From positions 181,631-245,630 of the forward strand of contig NZ_QHKO01000006.1 in the NCBI RefSeq assembly GCF_003260125.1: a stretch of 64,000 nt of DNA, given 5' to 3'. Positions within the stretch are counted from its first letter, which is position 1; each line of letters begins with the position of its first letter. The position numbers were made by a program, and so were the translations under genes. Shown here in pieces: positions 35,728 to 46,087 of this stretch. Source of the stretch: Lujinxingia litoralis (lineage in GTDB: Bacteria > Myxococcota_A > Bradymonadia > Bradymonadales > Bradymonadaceae). Under the pieces are notes generated by a model. It had not been told where the DNA came from, searched no databases, and worked only from the letters and a program-made list of their open reading frames with translations.

Positions 35728-35883
35728 GCCTCCCCCGGGGGGAAGAATCCGCGGGCCACGGCGCTTTGCTTCTGCGACGCGGCGGCCGATGATAGGGCCA
35801 CCGCGCCCGATACTCCGGGGCCGATACCACCTGAATTAACCTGTGATGCGCGCCCCTGTGAGGCGCTTTTTAAGGATGAAGCG

Positions 35884-36855
35884 ATGATCGATCTCCCTCT
35901 TCAGCACGCCACCGCCGTCGCTCCGGCCACGGTGGCCAATGTCGCCGTCGGTTTTGACATTCTGGGCTTCAGCTTAAGCGACCTCGACGGGCGAGGCCTG
36001 GCCGACCGCGTGCGCGTGGAGCGCGTCAAAGAGCCCGGCGTGCGTCTGATCACTGTGGAGGGCGACCCGTCCCTCCCCGATGATCCGGAGCGCAACTGCG
36101 CCACCGCCGGACTCGTCGCCATGGCCCGGGATCGGGAGCTCGACTTCGGCCTCCACGTCTCGGTGTTTAAGGGCGTGCCCCAGGCCCGCGGCCTGGGAGG
36201 GGCGGCGGCCAGCGCCGTGGCCGCAGTCGTGGCGGCCAGCGCCGTGCTCGACACCCCGCTCTCGTTGCCCGAGCGCTTCAAATACGCGCTGCTCGGCGAA
36301 GCCGTGGCCACCGGTGAGCCCCGCGGCGACAACGTCGCCCCGGCCATGCTCGGCGGTCTGATTCTGGTGCGCTCCATGGATCCCTTTGACGTGGTGCGCA
36401 TCCCGGTGCCCCACGACTTTGGCGCCGTGCTCGTCGTGCCCGAGCACTCGGTCGATGTGCGCCTCGCCAGGGCCAACCTGGGCAAAGACGTTCCCCTGGA
36501 CGCGCACGTGGCCCAGTCGGCCAACCTGGCCGGATTCATCACCGGGTGCTTCCGCGACGACCGCGATCTCATCGCCCGCTCGCTGCGCGACCTGGTCATC
36601 GAGCCCTGGCGCGCCCCTTCCGTCGAGGGCTTTGAGGCCGTGCAGCAGGCCGCGTTCGATGCCGGCGCTCTCGGATGCTCGATCTCCGGGGCCGGCCCGG
36701 CCTGCTTCGCGCTCCACGACTTCCGCACCCGGGGCAAGACGATCGAAGACGCCATGCTCCAGGCCTTTGAGGCCGCCGGCGTGCCGGCGCTGGCGTTTCG
36801 CTCCCCGGTCAACGGCCTGGGCGCTCACCTGATCGAGCGCGGCCCGCTCCTCTAA
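35884..36855 (+). CDS. thrB: Homoserine kinase
   Basis: A 323-residue GHMP-family kinase. [21 protein letters not shown] matches the N-terminal family motif and [17 protein letters not shown] (about 99-115) is the ATP-binding loop. [14 protein letters not shown] is the C-terminal GHMP motif. It converts L-homoserine to O-phosphohomoserine in threonine synthesis. Length is normal for ThrB. The neighbours are not threonine genes, so the gene appears to be isolated. Confidence 0.9.
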   Translation: MIDLPLQHATAVAPATVANVAVGFDILGFSLSDLDGRGLADRVRVERVKEPGVRLITVEGDPSLPDDPERNCATAGLVAMARDRELDFGLHVSVFKGVPQARGLGGAAASAVAAVVAASAVLDTPLSLPERFKYALLGEAVATGEPRGDNVAPAMLGGLILVRSMDPFDVVRIPVPHDFGAVLVVPEHSVDVRLARANLGKDVPLDAHVAQSANLAGFITGCFRDDRDLIARSLRDLVIEPWRAPSVEGFEAVQQAAFDAGALGCSISGAGPACFALHDFRTRGKTIEDAMLQAFEAAGVPALAFRSPVNGLGAHLIERGPLL

Positions 36856-36923
36856 GAGGTGGCCGCCCCTGGCGGCTCCCCTCACGTTTGCCTGACTCCT
36901 GTTGCCTCCGCCCCGAAGACGTT

Positions 36924-38738
36924 ATGCCCATCGACGTTGATACCCGACGCCTGACCCCTCCCTCGGACCACCCCTTTAAGCGCCTGCTGCGCTACGCCGG
37001 ACCGCATAAAAAGCGCATCTGGGCGGCGGCGTCGGCCTCGGTGCTCAACAAGATCTTCGATCTCGCGCCGCCGGCCCTCATCGGCGCGGCCATCGACGTG
37101 GTCGTCAAAAAGGAAGACTCCCTGCTGGCCGGGCTGGGCATCGTCGATGTGACCCACCAGCTCATCGTGCTGGCGCTGCTCACGGTGGTGGTCTGGGGGC
37201 TGGAGAGCGCCTTTCAATACCTGCAGGAGTGGTTGTGGCGAAACCTGGCCCAGACCATCGAACATGAGCTCCGCCAGGACGCCTACAGCCATATCCAGAA
37301 CCTGGAGATGGCCTACTTTCATGAGCAGTCCACCGGCGGGCTGATGGCCATCCTCAACGACGATATCAACCAGCTGGAGCGCTTCTTAGACACCGGCGCC
37401 GATGACATCCTCCAGGTCGCCACCACCGCGGTGGTCATCGTCACGACCTTCTTTATTCTGGCCCCGCAGGTGGCCTGGATGGCCATGCTCCCGGTGCCCC
37501 TGATCATCTGGGGGAGCTTCAAATTCCAGCGTATGCTCGCCCCGCGCTACGCCCGGGTACGCGAGCAGGTCTCCAGCCTCAACACCCAGCTCGCCAATAA
37601 CCTCTCGGGCATCGCCACCATCAAGGCCTTTGCCACCGAAGATTACGAGCGCGCCCGCATCGCCGCGGAGAGCGAGGCCTACCGCCAGGCCAACCGCCAC
37701 GCAATCCGCTTAAGCGCGGCCTTCTCGCCACTGATCCGCATGGCCATCGTGCTGGGCTTTGCCGCCACCCTGGTCTACGGCGGGATGATGGCCCTGGAGG
37801 GCACGCTGGCTGTCGGCGTCTACTCGGTGCTGGTCTTTCTTACCCAGCGCCTGCTCTGGCCCCTGACGCGTCTGGGCAAAACCTTCGATCTGTACCAACG
37901 GGCGATGGCCTCGACGCGGCGAGTGCTCAACCTGCTGGCGACCCCGATCTCGATCGTCAGCGGAGAGACGCCCCTTCGCAAAGAGGAGGTGCGCGGAGAG
38001 CTCGTCTTCGACAAGGTGGGCTTCGCCTACCCCGATCGCGATCCCATCCTGCACGACTTCAACCTGCGGATTGCCGCTGGCTCCACCCTGGGAGTCGTCG
38101 GGGCCACCGGCGCCGGAAAGAGCACCTTGATCAACCTGCTGATGCGCTTCTTTGAGCCCCAGCAGGGGCGAGTGCTGCTCGATGGGAAACCGCTGAGCGA
38201 ACTGCGCACCGAGGATCTGCGCCGGGCCGTGGGCCTGGTCAGCCAGCAGTCCTTCCTCTTTCACGGCAGCGTGCGCGAGAACATCGCCTACGGCTCCTTT
38301 GAGACCTCCGACGCCCGGATCCTGGAGGCCGCGCGCCAGGCCGAGGCGCACCCCTTCATCCAGGCCCTGCCCCGCGCGTACGACACCCTGGTGGGAGAGC
38401 GTGGCGAGACCCTCTCCGGAGGCCAGAAGCAGCGCGTCTCCATCGCCCGCGCCGTGCTGCGCGACCCCCGGGTGCTCATCCTCGACGAAGCCACCAGCGC
38501 GGTGGACAACGCCACCGAGGCCGCCATTCAGCGCTCGATGGATCGTCTGGCAAAGGACCGCACGATGATCATCATCGCCCATCGCCTCTCCACGGTCCGG
38601 GCGGCCGACCGCATCATCGTCATGGACCGCGGCCGCATCATCGAGTCGGGCACGCATGAGGAGCTCGTGGCGCGGGGCGGCGAATACGCCTCGCTCTGGG
38701 CCATCCAGACCGGGGGCGCCCTGGCCGCCGCCGAGTAG
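36924..38738 (+). CDS. ABC exporter (MsbA/BmrA-type half transporter)
   Basis: About 604 residues from the ATG at 36924; a TTG twelve codons upstream is less likely. Residues about 20-315 form a six-span transmembrane domain. The C-terminal ATPase has Walker [11 protein letters not shown]-loop LVSQQSF, signature LSGGQKQR, Walker [10 protein letters not shown] and switch His in IIAHRLSTV. It should work as a homo- or heterodimer exporting lipids, drugs or peptides; the substrate is unknown. Confidence 0.92.
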   Translation: MPIDVDTRRLTPPSDHPFKRLLRYAGPHKKRIWAAASASVLNKIFDLAPPALIGAAIDVVVKKEDSLLAGLGIVDVTHQLIVLALLTVVVWGLESAFQYLQEWLWRNLAQTIEHELRQDAYSHIQNLEMAYFHEQSTGGLMAILNDDINQLERFLDTGADDILQVATTAVVIVTTFFILAPQVAWMAMLPVPLIIWGSFKFQRMLAPRYARVREQVSSLNTQLANNLSGIATIKAFATEDYERARIAAESEAYRQANRHAIRLSAAFSPLIRMAIVLGFAATLVYGGMMALEGTLAVGVYSVLVFLTQRLLWPLTRLGKTFDLYQRAMASTRRVLNLLATPISIVSGETPLRKEEVRGELVFDKVGFAYPDRDPILHDFNLRIAAGSTLGVVGATGAGKSTLINLLMRFFEPQQGRVLLDGKPLSELRTEDLRRAVGLVSQQSFLFHGSVRENIAYGSFETSDARILEAARQAEAHPFIQALPRAYDTLVGERGETLSGGQKQRVSIARAVLRDPRVLILDEATSAVDNATEAAIQRSMDRLAKDRTMIIIAHRLSTVRAADRIIVMDRGRIIESGTHEELVARGGEYASLWAIQTGGALAAAE

Positions 38739-38820
38739 CCCGGGCGGCCGGCTCAGGCCCAGGCCCCCTCTGGGCACGTCCGCCTGCCGCGTCGCATCGC
38801 GCGTGTTTAACTTCAGAGAG

Positions 38821-38848
38821 ACGCCCCTCATGAAGAGGGGCGCCTGGA
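38821..38848. other. Hairpin between ABC exporter and next gene
   Basis: ACGCCCCTC and GAGGGGCGC pair around ATGAA (38821-38845). A possible terminator for the exporter, without a T run. Confidence 0.3.
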
Positions 38849-38902
38849 GGCGGAACACGACGACTTCATCCACACGCCACAACGCTCAATGGGGGGCTTG
38901 CG

Positions 38903-39379
38903 ATGACATCGGTACACTTGGGGTTGCGCGCGCTGATCGTCGCGCTGACGCTGCTGCTCAGCGCTCCGGCCCGCTCTCAGATGCTGATCTCTCCCGAAGA
39001 CGATCCCGACGCCTGGGATGAGAGCGAGAAGCTCTTCGGGCAGCGCACCGACGACGATGAAGGCGACGTTGGTGACGAGGACCTTGAGGACCTCGAAGAG
39101 CTCGATGGCGGCATGGACGCCGACACCAGCCCCCCCTCGCCCGACGCAGCGCCACCCACCCCGAGCGCCCCTCCCGCTCAAGGAGGCGGCCCCCCCGGGG
39201 AATCGCCCGCAGAGCGCGGCTCCGGCCTCAACGGGGCGGCCACCCCGAGCTCGGATGCCAGCGTGGCCGGCTGCCAGAGTGGCGGCGCCCAGGGGAGCCC
39301 CTGGGCGATCTCGGTGGTGCTCATTGGCTTTATGCTCCTGCATGCCGCCGGGCTGCTCGGGCGCCGGCGGCATCGCTAG
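38903..39379 (+). CDS. Secreted acidic protein with MYXO-CTERM-like C-terminal anchor
   Basis: A 158-residue protein. The signal peptide ends near ALTLLLSAPARS. An acidic segment (EDDPDAWDES, DDDEGDVGDEDLEDLEELDGG) and a Pro/Gly-rich stretch follow. The C-terminus reads GCQSGGAQGSPW, then one membrane span (ISVVLIGFMLLHAAGLL) and a basic tail GRRRHR. A Gly-Cys before a span and an Arg-rich end is the layout of MYXO-CTERM-type sorting tails, though it is less canonical than in Myxococcus. The function of the body is unknown. Confidence 0.65.
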   Translation: MTSVHLGLRALIVALTLLLSAPARSQMLISPEDDPDAWDESEKLFGQRTDDDEGDVGDEDLEDLEELDGGMDADTSPPSPDAAPPTPSAPPAQGGGPPGESPAERGSGLNGAATPSSDASVAGCQSGGAQGSPWAISVVLIGFMLLHAAGLLGRRRHR

Positions 39380-39381
39380 GC

Positions 39382-40356
39382 TCAGGGCTCCAGAGGCACC
39401 GCCAGATAGGGATAGACCCCAAAGGGATCGCAGCCCGAGGTGCAGGGAGGTCCCGGCACCACGCCCAGGCTGGAGTCAAAGGCCAGGGGCCACTCGATGA
39501 TGGCCGCGTACCACATGCCATCCTCGTAATCGAAGTATTGTGAGTCGCGGAAACGCTCCACGCCGTTGACCTCGATCACCAGCGTAGCTCCCACGTTGTA
39601 GGCCAGGTCCAGGTCGGTGGGGCGCACCCCCACGTGGTAGCGCCCCACGCCCGGGTTGTCGTGGCCCAGCTGCTCCACCTCATAAGGGTTGTAGGCGTCG
39701 AGAAGCGTGACCTCGCCATCGGCGCCCCAGTTGGCCTGACTGTGATTGAAGTACACGCAGCCCGCCCCGGTCATCGTCTGCGCAGATGTCGGGCAGTAGT
39801 AGAGATCCAGGTCCGGGTAGGCCCACACGTCTCCACCATCATCCCACACCAGCTTGATCGTGACCCGCGCCGGGCCCGGCCCCACATCGGGATCGGTGCC
39901 CGTATCGGGATCGGTGCCGGTATCGGGGTCGGTGCCGGTATCGGGGTCGGTGCCGGTATCGGGGTCGGTGCCGGTATCGGGATCCGTGCCGGTATCAGGA
40001 TCCGTGCCCGTATCGGGATCCGTGCCCGTATCGGGATCCGTGCCGGTATCGGGGTCGGTGCCCGCGTCAGGCTCAGAGCCCGTATCGGGGTCGGTGCCCG
40101 TATCAGGATCCGTGCCGGTATCAGGACCCGTGCCGACGTCAGGGTCAGTGCCGCTATCGGGGAGCTCGGTGTCCTGATGGCCTTCTTCTCCGGCGTCGGG
40201 CTCATCGTCGCCCGGGCCGCGGGTGTCACGCAGTGGTGTCTCGCTGCACTGCGCCGAAAAGGGGTCGTCGCAGGGATCGGGTTGCATCACGCTGTCTGAG
40301 CAGCCCATCAGCGTCAGCATCAAGAAAGCAGGCAGCACATGGGGTTGAATTTTCAC
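39382..40356 (-). CDS. Lipoprotein with GTDPDT hexapeptide repeats and a C-terminal beta domain
   Basis: A 324-residue protein with a signal peptide and lipobox TLMGC. Residues about 75-165 are a run of some 15 hexapeptides, mostly GTDPDT (18-nt DNA repeats at about 39890-40140). The C-terminal ~150 residues ([25 protein letters not shown]...VGRYHVGVRP...LVIEVNGVERF) form a domain shared with the neighbour at 40543-41418. The presumed role is surface display on a flexible linker. Function unknown. Confidence 0.78.
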   Translation of the reverse strand: MKIQPHVLPAFLMLTLMGCSDSVMQPDPCDDPFSAQCSETPLRDTRGPGDDEPDAGEEGHQDTELPDSGTDPDVGTGPDTGTDPDTGTDPDTGSEPDAGTDPDTGTDPDTGTDPDTGTDPDTGTDPDTGTDPDTGTDPDTGTDPDTGTDPDTGTDPDVGPGPARVTIKLVWDDGGDVWAYPDLDLYYCPTSAQTMTGAGCVYFNHSQANWGADGEVTLLDAYNPYEVEQLGHDNPGVGRYHVGVRPTDLDLAYNVGATLVIEVNGVERFRDSQYFDYEDGMWYAAIIEWPLAFDSSLGVVPGPPCTSGCDPFGVYPYLAVPLEP

Positions 40357-40466
40357 CTGGTCGCTCCACAGGTCATCGCGACGCTTCGTCGCGTAGGGTG
40401 GGTAAATCGTTAGAGATCTACCAGCCTCCTGTCAGCGCAGAGGATTGTCAAATTATGTTTTCTAAA

Positions 40467-40515
40467 GCGCACGCGGCGGCCCTCTCCTCCGAGGGCTCGG
40501 GGAGAGGCCGCCGCG
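40467..40515 (-). terminator. Terminator of the upstream repeat-linker lipoprotein
   Basis: On the minus strand a long GC hairpin (CGCGGCGGCC at 40472-40481 pairs with GGCCGCCGCG at 40506-40515, with further TCTCC/GGAGA pairing) is followed by CTTTAGAAAACAT, a weak U-rich tail. Confidence 0.5.
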
Positions 40516-40542
40516 CAGCTTTTGGGGAGCGCTACAAGGCGC

Positions 40543-41418
40543 TTAGTTCAGGTAGTACATCACTTCGTAGAGGCCATCGCCGACGCAGCTATTGGCCCCG
40601 GAGGCCTCGCAGGGGCCGGCCTCGTCAACGCCTGCACCTCCGCCGGCGGCCAGCTCCGGCCAGGAGAGGGTGCCCAGGTACCACATCGACTCGCTCACAT
40701 CGAAGGTGCGGTTGCCGGTGTACACCAGCGTGCCATCGACCTTGATGCGCACCCGGGCTTCAATGGTGCCGACCGGGTCGCTGGTCTCCAAACGATCCCA
40801 GTAGGCCTGCACCCCCAGGTGATAGCGCCCGTTGGCCGGGGCCTCATGCTCAATATCTTCCACCTCGCCAATATCCATCGCGTCGTTCCACCACGTCGCG
40901 ATGTTGTCGGTGCCCGGGCCCCACTCCTGGATGTCGTTGTTCCAGTAGACGCAGCGCTCATCTTCAAGCGAGCTGACGCCTTCCGGGCAGTAGTAGAGAT
41001 CGAGATCGGAGTAGGCGAGCGTCTCCGGAGTTGATGCCGTCCAGTCGAGTTCAATGGTCACCGTGCCCGGCGTCAGATCAGCATCGGGCTGGTCGTCGGC
41101 GTCGGCATCGGGTTGTTCGTCGGCGTCGGCATCGGGCTGGTCGTCGGCATCGGCATCGGGCTGTTCGTCGGCGTCGGCGTCGGGCTGCTCATCGGCGTCG
41201 GCGTCGGGCTGTTCGTCGGCATCGGGCTGGTCGTCGGCATCGGCGTCGGGCTGCTCGTCGGCGTCGGCGTCGGGTTGATCGCCGGCGTCGAGGTCATCGC
41301 CGGCGTCGACCTGGCAAATCTCACGAGAATCATCCACGCCGCAGTCCAGCGAGGGGTCGTCGACGCCGCAGGCGGCGCAGGTCAGCAGAGCGATGAGCAG
41401 CAGGGGAAGGTGTCTCAT
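40543..41418 (-). CDS. Lipoprotein with [12 protein letters not shown] repeats and the same C-terminal beta domain
   Basis: A 291-residue protein; lipobox CAAC in the first 20 residues. An acidic linker of roughly ten DADEQP or DADDQP units (about residues 42-115) is followed by [28 protein letters not shown]...[11 protein letters not shown]...[16 protein letters not shown]. That is the same domain as in 39382-40356, so the two are paralogues that have acquired unrelated linkers. Function unknown. Confidence 0.78.
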   Translation of the reverse strand: MRHLPLLLIALLTCAACGVDDPSLDCGVDDSREICQVDAGDDLDAGDQPDADADEQPDADADDQPDADEQPDADADEQPDADADEQPDADADDQPDADADEQPDADADDQPDADLTPGTVTIELDWTASTPETLAYSDLDLYYCPEGVSSLEDERCVYWNNDIQEWGPGTDNIATWWNDAMDIGEVEDIEHEAPANGRYHLGVQAYWDRLETSDPVGTIEARVRIKVDGTLVYTGNRTFDVSESMWYLGTLSWPELAAGGGAGVDEAGPCEASGANSCVGDGLYEVMYYLN

Positions 41419-41742
41419 ACAACGTCCTATCAGCGTGGCGAGGGGCTTAAGGGGGAATCTCGCGAGCAGCCAGGTCCATGTCCTGGGTGCGTGGGTCAGG
41501 TGTAGAGCAAGACCGACAAAGCGCGTGGCTCAGAGACGTGAGTCCTTCTGGCACGTCGTCAGCCGGTCTTTTGCGGGGCGCGCGTTGGTATCAGGCGCCA
41601 CGACTCTAGCACGCCTTGGTGAGCGAACAAGCGCCATGCCGCCAGGGGCTGACTTGTGCGTCGGTTCTCAATTCGCTACATCCGTTACTCCACTTCATAA
41701 TCAGGTGGCGCCAACGGAGCGCCTCGACCTGGGAGGTTCTGC
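41419..41742. other. Divergent intergenic region
   Basis: The 324 nt lie between the divergent starts at 41418 and 41743 and should hold the promoters of both. I see no RNA gene and no clear hexamer pair. Open frames here read with non-coding composition. Confidence 0.5.
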
Positions 41743-43425
41743 ATGTTCAGGGTCGCGTCATGGGTTCGACTCCTGGTGCTTTTGGCACCCGGGCTTCTGG
41801 CCTGCAATTTGAACGACAGCGCGCCCGCAGCCGTGTTGCTCTCGGCCGGGGAGGGCTGTGAGCGCGATGCGAGCTGCGCCTCGGGGCACTGTCTGGTCGA
41901 CACGCAGGTCTGCGCGGCCCGTTGCGAAGAGCGTTGCCAGGACCCGGGGCAGGTCTGCTTTGAGGGGAGCTGCGTGCCGCCCGATTACTGCCGGGAGGGG
42001 GCCGGCCCGGGCTGTGAGCCTCCGGGCTGCGATCCGACCTGCGGCCCGGGCGCGCGCTGCGACCTGGAAGCCACCGGCGGGCCCCAATGCCTGTGTGAAG
42101 AGGGCTTTGAGGGCGATGGTGAGCAGTGCCAGGCGATCGTCGAAGACCCCTGCCTCACCGACAACGGGGGCTGCGGCGACCCGGAGTTCTTCACCTGCAC
42201 CCACACCGGGGACGGGGAGAGGACGTGCGCCGACGTGGACCTCTGCGCCGAGGATAACGGGGGCTGCGGCGACCCGGAGCGCTACATCTGCGTGCCGCTT
42301 AGCGGCGAGCCGCCGATCTGTCGCCTTATGGCTTCCTGCGATGTGGTCTACGAGGTGCCCCTCGTCGAAGATACCTATGTGAGCATGAGGGAGCCTACCC
42401 GCTCCTTTGCGGATCAGCCCTATCTGGTGACACATCCGGAGGGAGCGGCCTTCGAAATCATCTCCGAACTCGCAACGCATCTTTTGGAGGACCTTCATCA
42501 GACCTACCTGAAGTTCGACCTCTCCGAGCTCCCAACCTTTCCGGTCGTTCGCGCTCGCCTGGAGACCCGCGTGATGGCCGCGACGCCGCATTTTGGCCTC
42601 GGAAGGGCGGAACTTCATCTGGTGGCCAACGACTGGAGCGCCCCGGCGCTGAACTTCGAAAACCAGCCCCCGCGCCTGGAGTCGCTTCGGCGTCAACCTG
42701 TGCATTCGCTCTTTGAGCCTCTGTCGGTACGGGACATCCTCGGGTTCGAAGGCCACAGGATGACTCAGACCTTGTACGATAGCCTGCTCGAAGGCCAGAG
42801 CGTTTGGTCGCTGATGCTGGAGACCTCGGGGATCGGCCTTCTCCATTACGCCATGGAGCACGAGGGGGGCGAAAAGGCGCCGAAACTTCTGGTGACCCTG
42901 CGCGAGTGCAATCACATGGAGCTCGGGGCCGACGCCAACGCCACGGTGAACAACCGCGAGCCCGAGAGCGCACTGGGAGAGGGCGATGGGCTGGTGGCCG
43001 ATCGCGATCGCAGTGAGTTCTATGTGCGCTTTGATATGAGCCAGGTGCCGGTGGGCGCCCGGATTATCGGGGCCCAGCTCGATCTGGTAGCCCTCGAGGT
43101 GATCGACTACGGCGGGGAGGGGCGCTTTACAGTCGAGCTGCTCAACACCGAGGTCTGGGGGGAGTCGACCGTCACCTATCTCACCCGTCCCGAGGCCACC
43201 GGCGACCCGCTGGCGAGCTTTACGCTGGACTTTTCCGATGGAACTGGCGCCGTGGAGCCGGTGACGCTGGATACCACCGAGCTCTTCGAGGCGGTAATAG
43301 CGCGCTTTGAGAGCGAGCGCTCCGTCTCGCTGCGCATCTCGGCCACCGACGACGCGGCGATCTTTGCCGGCCGTAACTTCTTCGAGGAAGCGTGGCGTCC
43401 TCGCCTCACCTTGATCTACGAGTAA
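41743..43425 (+). CDS. Lipoprotein with EGF-like repeats and two DNRLRE-like domains
   Basis: A 560-residue protein; lipobox LLAC. A Cys-rich N-terminal part (SAGEGCERDASCASGHCLVDTQVCAARC) precedes two short units of the CxxDNGGCGDPE type. From about residue 205 two DNRLRE-like beta domains follow, each with a DTYVS... R-S-Y-L-K-F-D-L type opening (here LPTYLKFDLSELP and SEFYVRFDMSQVP) and ending LTLIYE. DNRLRE domains bind carbohydrate and are typical of secreted surface proteins. It is the shortest of three paralogous lipoproteins, with 2 DNGG units against 8 and 9 in the neighbours. Confidence 0.85.
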   Translation: MFRVASWVRLLVLLAPGLLACNLNDSAPAAVLLSAGEGCERDASCASGHCLVDTQVCAARCEERCQDPGQVCFEGSCVPPDYCREGAGPGCEPPGCDPTCGPGARCDLEATGGPQCLCEEGFEGDGEQCQAIVEDPCLTDNGGCGDPEFFTCTHTGDGERTCADVDLCAEDNGGCGDPERYICVPLSGEPPICRLMASCDVVYEVPLVEDTYVSMREPTRSFADQPYLVTHPEGAAFEIISELATHLLEDLHQTYLKFDLSELPTFPVVRARLETRVMAATPHFGLGRAELHLVANDWSAPALNFENQPPRLESLRRQPVHSLFEPLSVRDILGFEGHRMTQTLYDSLLEGQSVWSLMLETSGIGLLHYAMEHEGGEKAPKLLVTLRECNHMELGADANATVNNREPESALGEGDGLVADRDRSEFYVRFDMSQVPVGARIIGAQLDLVALEVIDYGGEGRFTVELLNTEVWGESTVTYLTRPEATGDPLASFTLDFSDGTGAVEPVTLDTTELFEAVIARFESERSVSLRISATDDAAIFAGRNFFEEAWRPRLTLIYE

Positions 43426-43451
43426 GGCTCAACGCCCCTTCACACACCAAC

Positions 43452-43485
43452 GCCCGCGCGCCCCTGTGGCCCGCGGGCTTTTTTT
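43452..43485 (+). terminator. Intrinsic terminator
   Basis: GCCCGCG (43452-43458) pairs with CGCGGGC (43472-43478), followed by seven T. It ends the first EGF-like lipoprotein transcript. Confidence 0.85.
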
Positions 43486-43776
43486 GTGCGCGCAAGCGGG
43501 CCTCGCCACGGCAGGGAATACCTGTTGCGAGTCGCCGCGAGGATCGTGCAGGCAGCATCGCTTCACAAAAAACAACATAAATTCAAAAGAGGGCTTGCAC
43601 TGGCGAGGGGGCTAAGGCATTTGGTTGCCTACCTCGAAGGTGCGAACCTTTATCCTACATGTACATCCCCACTACGACGCCGTGAGCGGCTGTCGATGGG
43701 GGCTGCTCACGGCGCAATCGCGCGGTGGCCGCCACCCCTACGCCAGCTCGTTGCGCACGACTTCAGGAGTCCCTTG
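43486..43776. other. Intergenic region before the second EGF-like lipoprotein
   Basis: The gap contains an A-rich patch (about 43560-43590) and a possible -35 TTGCAC (43595-43600) with no clear -10. An inverted repeat CGCCGTGAGC/GCTCACGGCG lies at 43678-43714. I see no gene. Confidence 0.4.
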
Positions 43777-46056
43777 ATGTTCTCATGGATGGGCCGTGTT
43801 GGCCTTGTGTTCTGTATGGTCGGTCTTGTTGCTGCCTGCAACGCCGATGGCGATGCTCCCCTCACCGACGATCACCAGGAGCCCACAAGCTGCACCTCCG
43901 ATGAGGACTGCGACTCCGGTCTCTGTCTGGCCGACACGCAGGTCTGCGCCGCCACCTGCGAAGACACCTGCCAGGACGACCTCGTCTGCACCGAGGGCCA
44001 CTGCCTGCCTCCAGACTACTGCGATGAGGGCTTTGGACCGGGCTGTGCCCCCGCCACCTGTGAGCCCGGCTGCCACGCCGACGCCACCTGCAACCTGGAA
44101 GCCGAGGGCGGCCCCTCCTGCGCCTGCAACCCCGGCTTTGAGGGCGACGGCCTCGACTGCACCATCGTCGAGGACAACCCCTGCCTGGAGGATAACGGCG
44201 GCTGCGGCGATCCGGAGCTCGTGCAATGCGACGCCATCGAGGATGGCGAGGGCGGCGAACTCGCGGCCGAGTGCACGACGATCAACCCCTGCCTCACCGA
44301 CAACGGCGGCTGCGGCGACGCGGCGTTCTTCGCCTGCACCCACACCGCCGTGGGTGAGGCGGAGTGCAGCGCGATCGATCCCTGCCTCACCGACAACGGC
44401 GGCTGCGGCGCCGCCGAATTTTTCCAATGCGACGCGATGGAAGAGGGGGAGAGCGGCCGTCTCATCGCGGAGTGCAGCGTGATTGACCCCTGCCTCACCG
44501 ACAACGGCGGCTGCGGTGTGCCGGAGTATTTCCAGTGTGACGCCATCGAAGACATCGAGAGCGGCGGTCTGCTGGCGGAGTGCAGCGCGATCGACCCCTG
44601 CCTCAGCGAGAACGGCGGCTGCGGTGTGCCGGAGTATTTCCAGTGCGACGCCATCGAGGACGCCGAGGGCGGATACCTCGTCGCCGAGTGCAGCGCGATC
44701 GACCCCTGCCTCACCGACAACGGCGGCTGCGGCGACCCGCTCCTCGTTCAATGCGACGCCATCGAGGACGCCGAGGGCGGCCACCTTGTCGCGGAGTGCA
44801 CCACGATCAACCCCTGCCTCGAAGATAACGGCGGCTGCGGCGACCCGGCCTTTTTCACCTGCACCAACACCGAGGTCGGGGTGGGCGAATGCGCCGACAT
44901 GGATTTCTGCGCCAACGACAACGGGGGCTGCGGCGATCCCGCGTTCTATGCCTGCATTCCTCGCGCCGGTGAGCTGCCCCTCTGCCGCCTGGCTCTCGCG
45001 TCGTGCACGTTCGATTATCAGCCACCGCTTACGCACGATGTCTTTGTCAGAAGCAGCCTTCCAGACGAGACCTTTGACCTTGAGTTCCTGGCGATCAACC
45101 CCAGGGACTCGAGTGCTCAACTTGACTTTGAACCTTATCCCCATGACATGAGCAGCAGCCATCGGAGCTTTTTGCAGTTTGATCTGAGCTCGCTCTCGCC
45201 CGGCGCCACCATTCATAACGCAGCGCTCTACCTCTACGTCTTTGGCAACGTGGGCGACCCCGGGTTTCTGGAGATGGGTGTCTCCACATCGACGCGTGAT
45301 GTGGGTTCGTTTACCTGGCAGAACTCGTTATATCTAAGCTACGAGAATCTGGGCCGCACATCGGTGGCCGGGTTCACGGACGGGGTGATCTTAGAAAACA
45401 TCTTCGAGAGGCTGGCACTCGCCGGCGCATCACAACGGGCCATCGAGCAGGGAGCGCTGAAACTGGCGTTGACCTCCAGGGGGGCCACCACGATGTTTTT
45501 CTCCAGCGAGCATCCTGAAGAAGCCTACCACCCGCGTCTGGAGCTGCAGGTCCAGATGTGTATTGAGCAGAGCAACATGCCTCGAAGAGACGTCTCGGTA
45601 AGCGCGAGCCAGCCCGACACGGTCATGAACGTGCCGGATTATCACGTGGTGGATGCCAGTGAGGGCGACGAGCTCTACCTGCGCTTTGACTTCTGGGCGG
45701 TGCCCGATGACGCGCGCATTGTCGATGTCCGCCTGAAGCTGGCCACCGACTCCGTGCAGGGTGAAACCAGTGTGATGGTCGACGCGATCACCGAGTCCTG
45801 GGACCCCGACACCGTCACCTACAACACGCGCCCGGCCACCAGCGGCGTGCCCCTGCTCAGCGCCACGCTGGCAGACGGCTCCCAGGAAGTGATGACGTGG
45901 GAGAGCGATGCGCTCTTTGCCCACGTTCTGGAGCGCTATGAGGCCGGTGAGACCGTGGACCTGCGCGTCAGCGCCCTCCAGGGCTCCGCCGTCTTTGGCG
46001 GCAGGGCGGCTTCGAGCACCCTGCAGGTTCCTCGCCTGACGATCGTCTACGAGTAA
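43777..46056 (+). CDS. Lipoprotein with eight EGF-like DNGGCG units and DNRLRE-like domains
   Basis: About 759 residues from the ATG at 43777 (MFSWMGRVGLVFCMV) with AGGAG 7 nt upstream; the frame stays open farther upstream but has no coding character there. Lipobox VAAC. After a Cys-rich segment (CTSDEDCDSGLCLADTQVC), eight CLxDNGGCG units alternate with conserved acidic linkers (QCDAIEDGEGGELAAEC type). Two DNRLRE-like domains complete the protein (SFLQFDLSSL, ELYLRFDFWAV). The N-terminal ~250 residues are nearly identical to the next gene, so this is a recent tandem duplication. Confidence 0.9.
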   Translation: MFSWMGRVGLVFCMVGLVAACNADGDAPLTDDHQEPTSCTSDEDCDSGLCLADTQVCAATCEDTCQDDLVCTEGHCLPPDYCDEGFGPGCAPATCEPGCHADATCNLEAEGGPSCACNPGFEGDGLDCTIVEDNPCLEDNGGCGDPELVQCDAIEDGEGGELAAECTTINPCLTDNGGCGDAAFFACTHTAVGEAECSAIDPCLTDNGGCGAAEFFQCDAMEEGESGRLIAECSVIDPCLTDNGGCGVPEYFQCDAIEDIESGGLLAECSAIDPCLSENGGCGVPEYFQCDAIEDAEGGYLVAECSAIDPCLTDNGGCGDPLLVQCDAIEDAEGGHLVAECTTINPCLEDNGGCGDPAFFTCTNTEVGVGECADMDFCANDNGGCGDPAFYACIPRAGELPLCRLALASCTFDYQPPLTHDVFVRSSLPDETFDLEFLAINPRDSSAQLDFEPYPHDMSSSHRSFLQFDLSSLSPGATIHNAALYLYVFGNVGDPGFLEMGVSTSTRDVGSFTWQNSLYLSYENLGRTSVAGFTDGVILENIFERLALAGASQRAIEQGALKLALTSRGATTMFFSSEHPEEAYHPRLELQVQMCIEQSNMPRRDVSVSASQPDTVMNVPDYHVVDASEGDELYLRFDFWAVPDDARIVDVRLKLATDSVQGETSVMVDAITESWDPDTVTYNTRPATSGVPLLSATLADGSQEVMTWESDALFAHVLERYEAGETVDLRVSALQGSAVFGGRAASSTLQVPRLTIVYE

Positions 46057-46087
46057 GGCGTAGCGCACCTTCCCACAAAAAAATGCC

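Noticed and set aside
39854..40177. A plus-strand protein made of SGSVPV repeats
   Set aside because: It is the antisense reading of the GTDPDT linker of the lipoprotein at 39382-40356.
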